NCBI GenBank assembly: GCA_035275265.1
Contig: DATENC010000006.1
Location: 62,001-126,000 of the forward strand
Source: JACQAP01 sp035275265
Lineage (GTDB): Bacteria > Pseudomonadota > Gammaproteobacteria > Burkholderiales > JACQAP01
DNA: 64,000 nt
Reading direction: 5' to 3'
The notes beneath the pieces are model-generated. The model was given only the letters and a program-made list of their open reading frames with translations, did not search any database and was not told the DNA's origin. Below are positions 44,371-52,662 of the stretch, in pieces (positions within the stretch are counted from its first letter, which is position 1; each line of letters begins with the position of its first letter). Made by a program: the position numbers and the translations under genes.

Positions 44371-44407
44371 CTTTCCCTCGCCCCTCGTCCCTCGCTCCTC
44401 ATCCCTC
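44371..44407. repeat. Heptad-repeat single arm, locus C (livH-livM gap)
   Basis: Five contiguous pyrimidine heptads end at the base before the livM ATG; read on the minus strand they are GAGGGAT GAGGAGC GAGGGAC GAGGGGC GAGGGAA. No purine partner arm is present in the 42-bp gap. The core CGAGGGACGAGGGGCGAGG is shared with locus D. Confidence 0.75.
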
Positions 44408-45484
44408 ATGTTCTATAGGGAAGCCGGACAATTCAAGACCACCTATGCCGCGGACCAGGCGCTTCTGCCAATCCGCCAGGATCGCTATGCGATGCTGTTC
44501 ATCCTGGCGATCGCCTTCGTCGGCGTCCCACTATTTGCCGGCGACTACTGGCTGACCGCGATCCTGATCCCGTTCCTGGTGTTTTCGCTGGCGGCGCTGG
44601 GTCTGAACATTCTCACCGGCTACGCTGGACAACTGTCGCTAGGCTCGGCCGCTTTCATGGCGGTTGGCGCAGTAGCTGCGTACAACTTTCAATTGCGAAT
44701 TCCCGGAATGCCGATCCTGCTGAGCTTCGTGCTCGGCGGCATCACAGCCGCGCTGGTAGGTATGGTCTTCGGCCTGCCCAGCCTGCGCATCAAGGGGTTC
44801 TATCTCGCAGTCGCGACGCTGGCCGCGCAGTTCTTCATTCCCTGGCTGGTCACCAAGGTGGGCTGGTTCTCGAACTACAGTGCCTCCGGCGTCATCAGCG
44901 CGCAGCCGATAGAGATTCTCGGTTTCCCCTTCGACACGCCGACGCGGAAGTACCTTCTGGTCCTGGGGATCGTCGCGTTGCTGGCCTTACTCGCCAAGAA
45001 CATGGTGCGCAGCGCGATCGGGCGGGCATGGATGGCGGTGCGGGACATGGACGTGGCCGCCGAGGTGATCGGCATCCGCATCCTGCACACCAAGCTCATC
45101 GCCTTCGCGGTCAGCTCGTTCTATTGTGGCGTGGCCGGGGCTTTATACGCCTTCGCCTATCTGGGCAACGTCGAGCCGGACGGGTTCAACCTCGATCTTT
45201 CGTTTCGCATCCTGTTCATGGTGATCATCGGCGGCGTGGGAAGCATCCTGGGTTCGTTCCTGGGCGCAGCATTCATCACGCTTACGCCGATTTTCCTGGA
45301 GGTAGCGTTGACGGAATTGAACGCAGCATTCAACCTGAACCTCGATCCGGGCGTTACCTCCATGGCACAGCTTATCGTATTCGGCGGCCTGATCATTTTC
45401 TTCCTGATCATCGAGCCGCACGGTCTGGCGCGATTGTGGCAAATTGCCAAAGAAAAGCTGAGGCTCTGGCCATTCCCTTACTAG
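44408..45484 (+). CDS. livM: Branched-chain amino acid-type ABC transporter permease, LivM-like
   Basis: A 358-residue permease: LAALGLNILTGYAGQLSLGSA, GLPSLRIKGFYLAVATLAAQ, RAWMAVRDMDVAAEVIGI (EAA-like loop to the ATPases) and IIGGVGSILGSFLGAAFI are LivM signatures. About ten hydrophobic helices. The ATG sits directly after the repeat arm of locus C with no Shine-Dalgarno. The substrate-binding protein gene follows after 31 bp. Confidence 0.93.
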   Translation: MFYREAGQFKTTYAADQALLPIRQDRYAMLFILAIAFVGVPLFAGDYWLTAILIPFLVFSLAALGLNILTGYAGQLSLGSAAFMAVGAVAAYNFQLRIPGMPILLSFVLGGITAALVGMVFGLPSLRIKGFYLAVATLAAQFFIPWLVTKVGWFSNYSASGVISAQPIEILGFPFDTPTRKYLLVLGIVALLALLAKNMVRSAIGRAWMAVRDMDVAAEVIGIRILHTKLIAFAVSSFYCGVAGALYAFAYLGNVEPDGFNLDLSFRILFMVIIGGVGSILGSFLGAAFITLTPIFLEVALTELNAAFNLNLDPGVTSMAQLIVFGGLIIFFLIIEPHGLARLWQIAKEKLRLWPFPY

Positions 45485-45515
45485 GACTGCGGAAAACAAC
45501 GAATTGGAGGATGCG

Positions 45516-46838
45516 ATGAAAAAATGGAAAACGACATTGATTGCGCTGCTTGGCCTTGCGGGCGGCCTTGCGATGATGCTGCCTGTCGCGGCGCAGCAAG
45601 CGGGCACCCAGTTCATGGGCATACTCGGATACCGGGTCGGTCCCTACGGGGCCAACGGCGCCGCGTTTTTCACCGGCATGATCGATTATCTGAGCCTGGT
45701 CAACGAGCGTGACGGCGGCATCAACGGCGTCAAGCTGTCCTGGGAAGAGTGCGAAACCGAATACAACAATGCGAAGGGCGTGGAGTGCTACGAAAGGCTC
45801 AAGGCCAGAACCACGACCGGTCCCACCGCAATCCATCCGATGTCGACCGGCATTACTTACGGCCTCATCGACAAGGCGCCGGTGGACAAGATCCCGCTGA
45901 TCACCCTGGGCTACGGACGCACCGACGCGACGGACGGGCGCGTGTTCCCCTGGGTGTTCCCAATCCTCTCCAACTATTGGGACGCGGCCACCGGCATCGT
46001 CAAGTTCATCGGCGACAAGGAGGGCGGCGCGGACAAGCTCAAGGGCAAGAAGATCGTTCTTCTCTACCACGACTCGGCCTACGGCAAGGAACCGCATCCG
46101 GTGCTGGAAGCGGAAGCCGCAAAACTGGGGTTCGAGTTGAAGTTGATCCCGGTGCCGCATCCGGGCAACGAGCAGCAGTCGCAATGGCTGCAGATCCGCC
46201 AGTACCGCCCGGACTGGGTGATCCTGTGGGGTTGGGGCGTGATGAACGCCACCGCGCTTTCGACCGCACAGAAGGTTGGTTACCCACGCGAGAAGATGGT
46301 CGGTAACTGGTGGGCCGGTTCCGAAATCGATACGGAGGCGGCCGGGCCCGCGTCTGAGGGTTATTACGCCGCCAGCCTGAACCTGGCAGGCAAGGACTTC
46401 CAGGTCGTCAAAGACGTCGAGAAATTCGTGTACGCAAAAGGCAAGGGCGGAGATCCCAAGCTGATCGGCACGGTGCTGTGGAATCGCGGACTGGCAGCAG
46501 CGATGTTTACAGTCGAGGCGGTGCGCGCGGCGCAGGGAAAATACGGCAAGAAACCGGTTAACGGCGAGCAAGTGCGCTGGGGAATCGAGAACCTGAACAT
46601 CGAGCAAAAACGCCTCGACCAGCTCGGCTTCGGGACTATGGTCCCGCAACTGAAGATTACTTGCGCCGACCACGGCGGCAGCGGGCTGGTGCGCTTCCAG
46701 CAATGGGAAGGCGGGAAGTGGAAAGCCGTGTCGGATTGGATGAGCGGTGACCGCGCGCTGATCCGCAAGATGGTCGAGGAATCCGCCGCCAAATACGCCA
46801 CGGAAAAAGGCATCACGCCCGGTTGCATGAAGGGATGA
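45516..46838 (+). CDS. Periplasmic substrate-binding protein of the Liv-type importer
   Basis: 440 residues with a signal peptide: MKKWK, a hydrophobic stretch, and likely cleavage after LPVAA near residue 25. The mature part is a type I periplasmic binding fold (TQFMGILGYRVGPYGANGAA; GINGVKLSWEECETEYNN; IVLLYHDSAYGKEPHPVLEA). It is longer than LivJ/LivK (about 370) and belongs to a divergent group, so the ligand should not be assumed to be a branched-chain amino acid. The ATG at 45516 has GGAGG at good spacing. Confidence 0.9.
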   Translation: MKKWKTTLIALLGLAGGLAMMLPVAAQQAGTQFMGILGYRVGPYGANGAAFFTGMIDYLSLVNERDGGINGVKLSWEECETEYNNAKGVECYERLKARTTTGPTAIHPMSTGITYGLIDKAPVDKIPLITLGYGRTDATDGRVFPWVFPILSNYWDAATGIVKFIGDKEGGADKLKGKKIVLLYHDSAYGKEPHPVLEAEAAKLGFELKLIPVPHPGNEQQSQWLQIRQYRPDWVILWGWGVMNATALSTAQKVGYPREKMVGNWWAGSEIDTEAAGPASEGYYAASLNLAGKDFQVVKDVEKFVYAKGKGGDPKLIGTVLWNRGLAAAMFTVEAVRAAQGKYGKKPVNGEQVRWGIENLNIEQKRLDQLGFGTMVPQLKITCADHGGSGLVRFQQWEGGKWKAVSDWMSGDRALIRKMVEESAAKYATEKGITPGCMKG

Positions 46839-46839
46839 G

Positions 46840-46920
46840 AAAAAGGGACGAGGGGCGAGGACCGAGGGAAAGGCGCGAAGCACAAACCCTCATTCCTCGC
46901 CCCTCGTCCCTCGCCCCTTG
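46840..46920. repeat. Heptad-repeat palindrome, locus D (SBP-livF gap)
   Basis: The best-preserved member. AGGGACGAGGGGCGAGGA at 46844-46861 is perfectly complementary to 46894-46911 (18 bp), and the pairing can continue inward through a GAGGG/CCCTC block. The 32-nt inter-arm segment holds the rest. Units are of the CGAGG sub-type in both arms. The reverse complement of the right arm is nearly identical to the purine tract inside aceE (locus H). Confidence 0.85.
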
Positions 46921-46954
46921 TCACTGATTACCGCCCAGTCGACGTAACCCTCCA

Positions 46955-47770
46955 ATGTCCTCAACCGCGGCGCCGCTACTGACCGTCAACAACATCGAGG
47001 TCATCTATGACCATGTAATCCTGGTTCTCAAGGGCGTCTCGCTCGAGGTCCGGGACGGCTCGATCGTGGCGCTGCTCGGCGCCAACGGCGCAGGCAAGAC
47101 CACTACTCTCAAGGCGGTTTCAAATTTGCTGTCCTCGGAGCGAGGCGATGTCACCAAGGGCTCGATCGAGTTTCGAGGCGGCCGCATCGACAAACTCACG
47201 CCCTGGGAGGTGGTAAAGCTTGGTGTGGTGCAGGTAATGGAGGGCCGTCATTGCTTCCAGCATCTCACCGTCGAGGAAAATCTGCTCACCGGGGCATTCA
47301 CGCGCAGCGCGCGTCGTGCAGCAATCCGGCAGGATCTGGAGATGGTCTTTCAGTACTTCCCGCGGCTCAAAGACCGGCGCAGGAGCCAGGCCGGATACAC
47401 TTCGGGCGGGGAACAGCAGATGACGGCAATCGGCCGCGCCCTGATGGCACGGCCGAGCATGATTCTTCTCGATGAGCCGTCAATGGGTCTCGCGCCACAG
47501 ATCGTGGAAGAGATTTTCGAAATAGTGCGTGGCCTCAACGAGAAAGAAAAAGTGAGTTTCCTGCTGGCCGAACAGAACACCAACGTCGCGCTGCGCCACG
47601 CCGACTACGGCTACATCCTCGAAAACGGCCGCGTGGTGATGGACGGCCCGGCTGCCGATCTAGCCGGCAACGAAGACGTGAAGGAGTTCTATCTTGGCCT
47701 ATCGACCTCCGGACGCAAGAGCTTTCGTGATTCGAAGCACTACCGCCGCCGCAAACGCTGGCTCGCTTGA
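46955..47770 (+). CDS. livF: Branched-chain amino acid-type ABC transporter ATPase, LivF-like
   Basis: A 271-residue ATPase: Walker A GANGAGKTT, LivF-type VMEGRHCFQHLTVEENLLTG, signature TSGGEQQMTAIGRALMARP, Walker B MILLDEPSMGLAP and H-loop LLAEQNTNVALRHAD. A basic C-terminus (residues 250-271) extends past the usual end. The second ATPase of the importer, it is separated from the SBP gene by repeat locus D, with pyrimidine-rich sequence instead of an RBS upstream. Confidence 0.93.
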   Translation: MSSTAAPLLTVNNIEVIYDHVILVLKGVSLEVRDGSIVALLGANGAGKTTTLKAVSNLLSSERGDVTKGSIEFRGGRIDKLTPWEVVKLGVVQVMEGRHCFQHLTVEENLLTGAFTRSARRAAIRQDLEMVFQYFPRLKDRRRSQAGYTSGGEQQMTAIGRALMARPSMILLDEPSMGLAPQIVEEIFEIVRGLNEKEKVSFLLAEQNTNVALRHADYGYILENGRVVMDGPAADLAGNEDVKEFYLGLSTSGRKSFRDSKHYRRRKRWLA

Positions 47771-47773
47771 GAG

Positions 47774-47870
47774 CGGTGAGGAGTCAGGGATGAGGAGTGA
47801 GGCGTAAAAGCAAGAGGCGCGATACGGCTTCTTTGCATTTCCTTACTCCTCCCCCCTCACCCCTTACGCA
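47774..47870. repeat. Heptad-repeat palindrome, locus E (livF-PaaK-like gap)
   Basis: Left arm 47776-47802 in 7-nt units GTGAGGA GTCAGGG ATGAGGA GTGAGGC. Right arm 47841-47867 is its reverse complement at 21 of 27 positions. Both arms use the GTGAGG sub-type seen in locus B. The centre (47803-47840) is unique. The downstream ATG follows 12 bp later without a Shine-Dalgarno. Confidence 0.78.
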
Positions 47871-47879
47871 TTTTCCCCA

Positions 47880-49115
47880 ATGGACTACTACGACGACCTC
47901 GAAACCCGCGACCCGGAACAGCGCGAGCGTGCGTTATTTTCGGCGTTGCCTGGGCAGATCGCGCACGCCAGGACGAATGCTCCTTACTTCACGCGGCTGT
48001 TGAAGGAGGTCGATCCAAACGAAGTGCGCGACCGTAAGGCGCTGGCAAAGCTGCCGATTACGCGCAAGTCCGATCTGATCGCGCTGCAGAAAGAGAAGCC
48101 GCCGTTCGCCGGAATGACCGCGGTTGCAGCCGGCGCACTGGGCAGGGTGTTCTCTTCGCCCGGTCCGATTTACGACCCGCAGGGCGCGAGAGGTGACTTC
48201 TGGCGCATGGGCCGGGCCCTGTTCGCGGCGGGGTTTCGTCGCGGCGACCTGGTGCACAACACGTTTTCCTACCACTTCACTCCGGCAGGAATGATGATAG
48301 ATCTCGGCGCGCAGGCAATCGGCTGCGCGGTGTTTCCCGCGGGGATCGGCCAGACAGAACTACAGGTCGCGGCGATTGCCGATCTGAAACCGGTTGGCTA
48401 CACCGGAACGCCTTCGTTCCTGAAAATTCTCCTCGAGAAGGCCGACGAACTGAATGCCAACGCCTCGAGCCTGAAGAAAGCGCTGGTGTCGGGCGAGGCC
48501 CTGCTGCCGCCGGTGCGAGAGTGGCTCAAGGCACGCGGAATCGAGGTGCGCCAATGTTACGGGACCGCGGACCTTGGGCTGGTCGCCTACGAGACCGAAC
48601 CGATGGGTGGACTGATCGTGGACGAAGGCGTCATCGTCGAGATCCTGCGCCCCGGCACCAGCGAGCCGGTCGCCGAAGGCGAAGTCGGAGAAGTGGCGGT
48701 AACGACATTGTGCACCGAGTATCCATTGATCCGTTTCGCCACCGGCGATCTGTCCGCCGTCGCCGCCGGCATCAGTCCATGTGGCCGCACCAACACGCGC
48801 ATCAAGGGATGGATGGGGCGCGCCGATCAGACGACGAAAGTAAAGGGTATGTTCGTGCATCCTTCGCAGGTCGCTCAGGTCGTGAAACGCCACCCCGAGA
48901 TCCTGAAGGCGCGGCTGGTGGTGGACCACGACGCCGACAAGAACGACCGCATGACGCTGCGTTGCGAGGTCCGTAGCCGCAACGACCTGCTGGCGCAGGC
49001 GATCAACAATACGTTGCGCGAGGTGTGCAAACTGGGCGGACAGGTTGAATTCACCGAGTCTGGCTCGCTGGCAAACGACGGCAAGGTCATTGAAGATCTG
49101 AGAAAGTACGACTGA
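47880..49115 (+). CDS. Phenylacetate-CoA ligase family protein (PaaK-like)
   Basis: A 411-residue ANL-superfamily ligase related to PaaK: LPITRKSDLIALQKEKPPF, FSSPGPIYDPQG in place of a canonical Ser/Thr-rich P-loop, GYTGTPSFLKILLEKA, CYGTADLGLVAYE and RADQTTKVKGMFVHPSQVAQV (C-terminal lid). PaaK and phenylacetate-like aryl acids are the usual reference substrates, but sequence does not decide. Second CoA ligase flanking the liv cluster. Confidence 0.87.
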   Translation: MDYYDDLETRDPEQRERALFSALPGQIAHARTNAPYFTRLLKEVDPNEVRDRKALAKLPITRKSDLIALQKEKPPFAGMTAVAAGALGRVFSSPGPIYDPQGARGDFWRMGRALFAAGFRRGDLVHNTFSYHFTPAGMMIDLGAQAIGCAVFPAGIGQTELQVAAIADLKPVGYTGTPSFLKILLEKADELNANASSLKKALVSGEALLPPVREWLKARGIEVRQCYGTADLGLVAYETEPMGGLIVDEGVIVEILRPGTSEPVAEGEVGEVAVTTLCTEYPLIRFATGDLSAVAAGISPCGRTNTRIKGWMGRADQTTKVKGMFVHPSQVAQVVKRHPEILKARLVVDHDADKNDRMTLRCEVRSRNDLLAQAINNTLREVCKLGGQVEFTESGSLANDGKVIEDLRKYD

Positions 49116-49126
49116 CGCGCTGGCGC

Positions 49127-49246
49127 GAGTGAAGACGTGAAGGATGAAGGGTGAAGGGGAACAACCTAACCCTCAATCAGGTTCTTGTTTGCCCTAGTCC
49201 TTAGATCGCAGTTACCCTTCACACATTCACTCATTCACCCTTCACC
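49127..49246. repeat. Heptad-repeat palindrome, locus F (PaaK-like-AhpD gap)
   Basis: Left arm 49127-49161 (GTGAAGACGTGAAGGATGAA, then GGGTGAA GGGG) and right arm 49212-49246, the reverse complement of GTGAAGG- and GTGAATG-type units. Both arms use a GTGAAGG sub-type absent from loci A-E. GTGAAGGG is perfectly complementary between arms. A 50-nt centre separates them. Confidence 0.7.
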
Positions 49247-49265
49247 ATCGTTGCGCGAAGCGAAA

Positions 49266-49850
49266 ATGTCGCATCCCGTCAGCAGATATCCCGTCCCGAA
49301 ACTCGAAGACCTGCCGCAGGATATTCGAGCGAAGATACTGGAAGTCCAGCAAAAAGCCGGGTTCATTCCCAATGTGTTCCTGACTCTGGCGCACCGACCC
49401 GACGAATTCCGCGCATTTTTCGCCTACCACGATTCGCTCATGCTCAAGGATTCGGGGATTAGCAAAGCCGAGAAGGAAATGATCGTGGTCGCGACCAGCG
49501 GGTTGAACCAGTGCCCGTACTGCGTGATCGCCCACGGCGCGATTCTGCGAATTTACGCGAAGAATCCCCAGGTCGCGGACCAAGTGGCGATTCATCACCG
49601 CAAAGCGGATATCACGCCGCGACAGAAGGCGATGCTGGATTTCGCCTGCAGGCTCGCCCGTACTCCGGAGGTCGTGGTCGAAGCCGACCACGAGTCGCTG
49701 CGCAATCACGGTTTCAGCGCGGAGGACATCTGGGACATCGGTGCGATAACCGCGTTGTTCGCGCTCTCCAACCGCATGGCACACCTGATCGATATGCGCG
49801 CCAACGACGAGTTCTACCTGCTCGGGCGCGTTCCACCGTCCGCCAGATAA
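49266..49850 (+). CDS. AhpD-like / carboxymuconolactone decarboxylase-fold peroxidase-related protein
   Basis: A 194-residue helical protein with the AhpD redox motif NQCPYCVIAHGAI (Cys83, Cys86, His90) and SKAEKEMIVVATSGLN before it. Typical of peroxidase-related enzymes of the CMD superfamily, which reduce hydroperoxides using the CxxC pair. The ATG at 49266 is chosen; a longer upstream frame would translate the repeat arm of locus F and is rejected. Confidence 0.88.
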   Translation: MSHPVSRYPVPKLEDLPQDIRAKILEVQQKAGFIPNVFLTLAHRPDEFRAFFAYHDSLMLKDSGISKAEKEMIVVATSGLNQCPYCVIAHGAILRIYAKNPQVADQVAIHHRKADITPRQKAMLDFACRLARTPEVVVEADHESLRNHGFSAEDIWDIGAITALFALSNRMAHLIDMRANDEFYLLGRVPPSAR

Positions 49851-49895
49851 GCAACCGAAGCTGCTGTCCGGCAAGGGTTTTGCGGGGCGTGCGGG

Positions 49896-49904
49896 TGATA
49901 TAAT
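49896..49904 (+). promoter_or_regulatory. Extended -10 promoter for aceE-aceF
   Basis: TGATATAAT provides a perfect TATAAT (49899-49904) with a TG extension, in a 130-bp gap upstream of aceE. No good -35 is present 16-18 bp upstream, which fits an extended -10 promoter. The aceE ATG is 77 bp downstream. Confidence 0.55.
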
Positions 49905-49980
49905 TTTTGCAAATTCGGGCGCGGCGCCACGAACGCCGCAGTCCCGCATAGCGACAGCAACCTCACCAAGGGCAGAAACC

Positions 49981-52662
49981 ATGGCAGCGCTTCCGGACGA
50001 CGATCCGCAAGAGACGAACGAGTGGCTGGATGCCCTCGACGGTTTGCTCCAACACGAAGGCACGGAACGTGCGCATTACATCCTCGAGAGACTTCTCGAG
50101 AAGGCTCGTCGATCCGGTGTGTATCTGCCGTTCAGCGCCAATACGCCGTACATCAACACCATCCCGCCCGGCAAGGAGGAGCGTTCCCCGGGAGACCACG
50201 AACTGGAACACCGGATCCGCTCTTACGTGCGCTGGAACGCCGCTGCAATGGTGTTGCGCGCCAACAAACAATCCTCGGAACTAGGCGGGCACATCGCCAG
50301 CTTCGCGTCGGCCGCGACACTTTACGATGTCGGCTTCAATCACTTCTGGCACGCGCCTTCAGAGAAGCACGGCGGCGACCTGATGTTCTTCCAGGGACAT
50401 TCCGCCACGGGAGTCTATGCCCGCGCCTTCATGCTCGGGCGTTTGACCAACGAACAAATGGACAACTTCCGCCAGGAAGTGGAAGGCAAGGGTCTGTCTT
50501 CGTATCCGCACCCGTGGCTGATGCCGGACTTCTGGCAGTTCCCGACCGTCTCGATGGGGCTGGGGCCGATCATGGCAATCTATCAGGCGCGGTTCATGAA
50601 GTACCTGCAGGACCGCGGCCTGGCCAATACCGAAGGTCGCAAGGTCTGGTGCTTCCTCGGCGACGGCGAGGTGGACGAACCGGAGTCGATGGGCGCGATC
50701 GGTGTGGCGTCGCGCGAAAAGCTCGACAATTTGATCTTCGTGGTGAACTGCAACCTGCAGCGCCTGGATGGCCCGGTGCGCGGCAACGGCAAGATCATCC
50801 AGGAACTGGAATCGGACTTCCGTGGAGCCGGCTGGAACGTTATCAAGGTGATATGGGGCTCGTACTGGGACCCACTGCTTGCCAGGGACAAGAACGGCTT
50901 GCTGGTCGAGCGCATGGAAGAGTGCGTGGACGGCGAGTACCAGACGTTCAAGTCCAAGGACGGCGCTTATGTGCGCAAACACTTCTTCGGCAAGTACCCG
51001 GAGTTGCTGGAAATGGTGGCCAGCATGTCCGACGACGACATCTGGCGGCTGAATCGCGGCGGCCACGATCCGCACAAGATTTACGCCGCGTATTCGGCGG
51101 CGGTAAAGCACCAGGGCCAGCCCACCGTGATTTTGGCCAAGACCATAAAAGGTTACGGGATGGGCGAAGCCGGGGAAGCGCAAAACATCACCCACCAGCA
51201 AAAGAAAATGGGAACGACCTCGCTCAAGGCGTTCCGTGACCGCTTCAACCTGCCAGTCCCCGACGACAAGCTGGAGGAAGTGCCTTACCTCACTTTCGAC
51301 GAAAGCTCAGCCGAACTGGACTACATGCGCAAGCATCGCGAGGCGCTGGGCGGCTACCTGCCGACGCGCCGCCTCAATGGCGATGCCCTGGAAATACCGG
51401 CCCTGACGGTTTTCGAGCCTCTGCTGAAGAGTTCAGAGGAGCGCGAGGTTTCCACCACGATGGCGTTCGTGCGCATCCTGAACATTCTGGTAAAAGACAA
51501 GAACATCGGCAAACGCGTGGTGCCGATCGTGCCCGACGAATCCCGCACTTTCGGCATGGAAGGCATGTTCCGGCAGCTCGGCATCTGGTCCTCGGTCGGG
51601 CAGCTGTACACGCCCCAGGACGCGGACCAGTTGATGTTCTACAAGGAAGACAAGAACGGCCAGATCCTGCAGGAAGGCATCAACGAGCCGGGGGCCATGT
51701 CCTCCTGGATTGCCGCGGCGACGTCGTATTCGACCCACGGCGTGTCGATGATCCCGTTCTACATCTACTACTCGATGTTCGGCTTTCAGCGTGTCGGCGA
51801 CCTCGCCTGGGCAGCCGGCGACCAGCGTGCACGCGGCTTTCTGCTGGGCGGGACTTCGGGCCGGACGACGCTGAATGGGGAGGGTTTGCAGCACGAGGAC
51901 GGCCACAGCCATATCCTGTCTTCGACCATCCCCAACTGCATTTCCTACGATCCGACCTTTTCCTACGAAGTCGCGGTAATCATCCAGGACGGCCTGCGCC
52001 GCATGATCAAGGAGCAGCAGGACGTTTTCTTCTACATCACTCTGCTCAACGAGAATTACTCTCACCCGGCGCTTCCGAAAGGCGCCGAAGAAGGTATTCT
52101 CAAGGGGATGTACAAGCTACGCGACGGAAAAGGGGCGAAGGACGAGGGGCGAGGAAAGAAAGGTGCGCCGCAGGTGCAGTTGCTCGGCAGCGGGGCGATC
52201 TTGCGTGAGGTGATTGCCGCGCAGGACTTGCTGGAAAAGGACTTCGGCGTATCGGCCGACGTGTGGAGCGCGACCAGTTTCAACGAACTTCGCCGCGAAG
52301 GCTTGGCTGTGCAGCGTTGGAACCTGCTAAATCCCGAGCAGAGCCCACGCGAAACCTACGTGAGCCGGTGCCTGAATCACGCGCCTGGTCCAGTCGTTGC
52401 TGCGACCGACTACATGAAGATTTTCGCCGATCAGATCCGGCCATTCATTTATAAGCCTTACGTAGTGCTCGGCACGGACGGTTTCGGCCGCTCCGATTAC
52501 CGCCGACAATTGCGCAAGTTCTTCGAAGTGGATCGCTATTATGTTACGGTGGCCGCGCTCAAGGCGCTTGCCGATGAGGGCAGCGTGCCGGCCTCGACGG
52601 TGGGGAAGGCGATCAAGAAGTACGCAATAGATCCGGACAAGCCGAATCCGGCAATGGTATGA
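49981..52662 (+). CDS. aceE: Pyruvate dehydrogenase E1 component (homodimeric type)
   Basis: An 893-residue thiamine-diphosphate enzyme that decarboxylates pyruvate and acetylates the E2 lipoyl groups. Features: HFWHAPSEKHGGDLMFFQGH, TPP-binding GDGEVDEPESMG to NCNLQRLDGPV, and PDESRTFGMEGMF. Near residue 720 the segment RDGKGAKDEGRGKKGAPQV is encoded by a purine heptad tract (52126-52163) related to the intergenic repeats and appears to be an insertion of about 9 residues compared with E. coli AceE. Operon with aceF; E3 is at 5873-7633. Confidence 0.96.
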   Translation: MAALPDDDPQETNEWLDALDGLLQHEGTERAHYILERLLEKARRSGVYLPFSANTPYINTIPPGKEERSPGDHELEHRIRSYVRWNAAAMVLRANKQSSELGGHIASFASAATLYDVGFNHFWHAPSEKHGGDLMFFQGHSATGVYARAFMLGRLTNEQMDNFRQEVEGKGLSSYPHPWLMPDFWQFPTVSMGLGPIMAIYQARFMKYLQDRGLANTEGRKVWCFLGDGEVDEPESMGAIGVASREKLDNLIFVVNCNLQRLDGPVRGNGKIIQELESDFRGAGWNVIKVIWGSYWDPLLARDKNGLLVERMEECVDGEYQTFKSKDGAYVRKHFFGKYPELLEMVASMSDDDIWRLNRGGHDPHKIYAAYSAAVKHQGQPTVILAKTIKGYGMGEAGEAQNITHQQKKMGTTSLKAFRDRFNLPVPDDKLEEVPYLTFDESSAELDYMRKHREALGGYLPTRRLNGDALEIPALTVFEPLLKSSEEREVSTTMAFVRILNILVKDKNIGKRVVPIVPDESRTFGMEGMFRQLGIWSSVGQLYTPQDADQLMFYKEDKNGQILQEGINEPGAMSSWIAAATSYSTHGVSMIPFYIYYSMFGFQRVGDLAWAAGDQRARGFLLGGTSGRTTLNGEGLQHEDGHSHILSSTIPNCISYDPTFSYEVAVIIQDGLRRMIKEQQDVFFYITLLNENYSHPALPKGAEEGILKGMYKLRDGKGAKDEGRGKKGAPQVQLLGSGAILREVIAAQDLLEKDFGVSADVWSATSFNELRREGLAVQRWNLLNPEQSPRETYVSRCLNHAPGPVVAATDYMKIFADQIRPFIYKPYVVLGTDGFGRSDYRRQLRKFFEVDRYYVTVAALKALADEGSVPASTVGKAIKKYAIDPDKPNPAMV
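52126..52163. repeat. Heptad-repeat arm inside the aceE coding sequence, locus H
   Basis: An uninterrupted purine-rich tract (with single C per unit): AAGGGGC GAAGGAC GAGGGGC GAGGAAA. It matches the reverse complement of locus D's right arm with only about four differences over 30 nt. It is in frame and encodes the Lys/Gly/Glu/Asp-rich segment KGAKDEGRGKKG. No pyrimidine partner arm is nearby. Confidence 0.75.
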
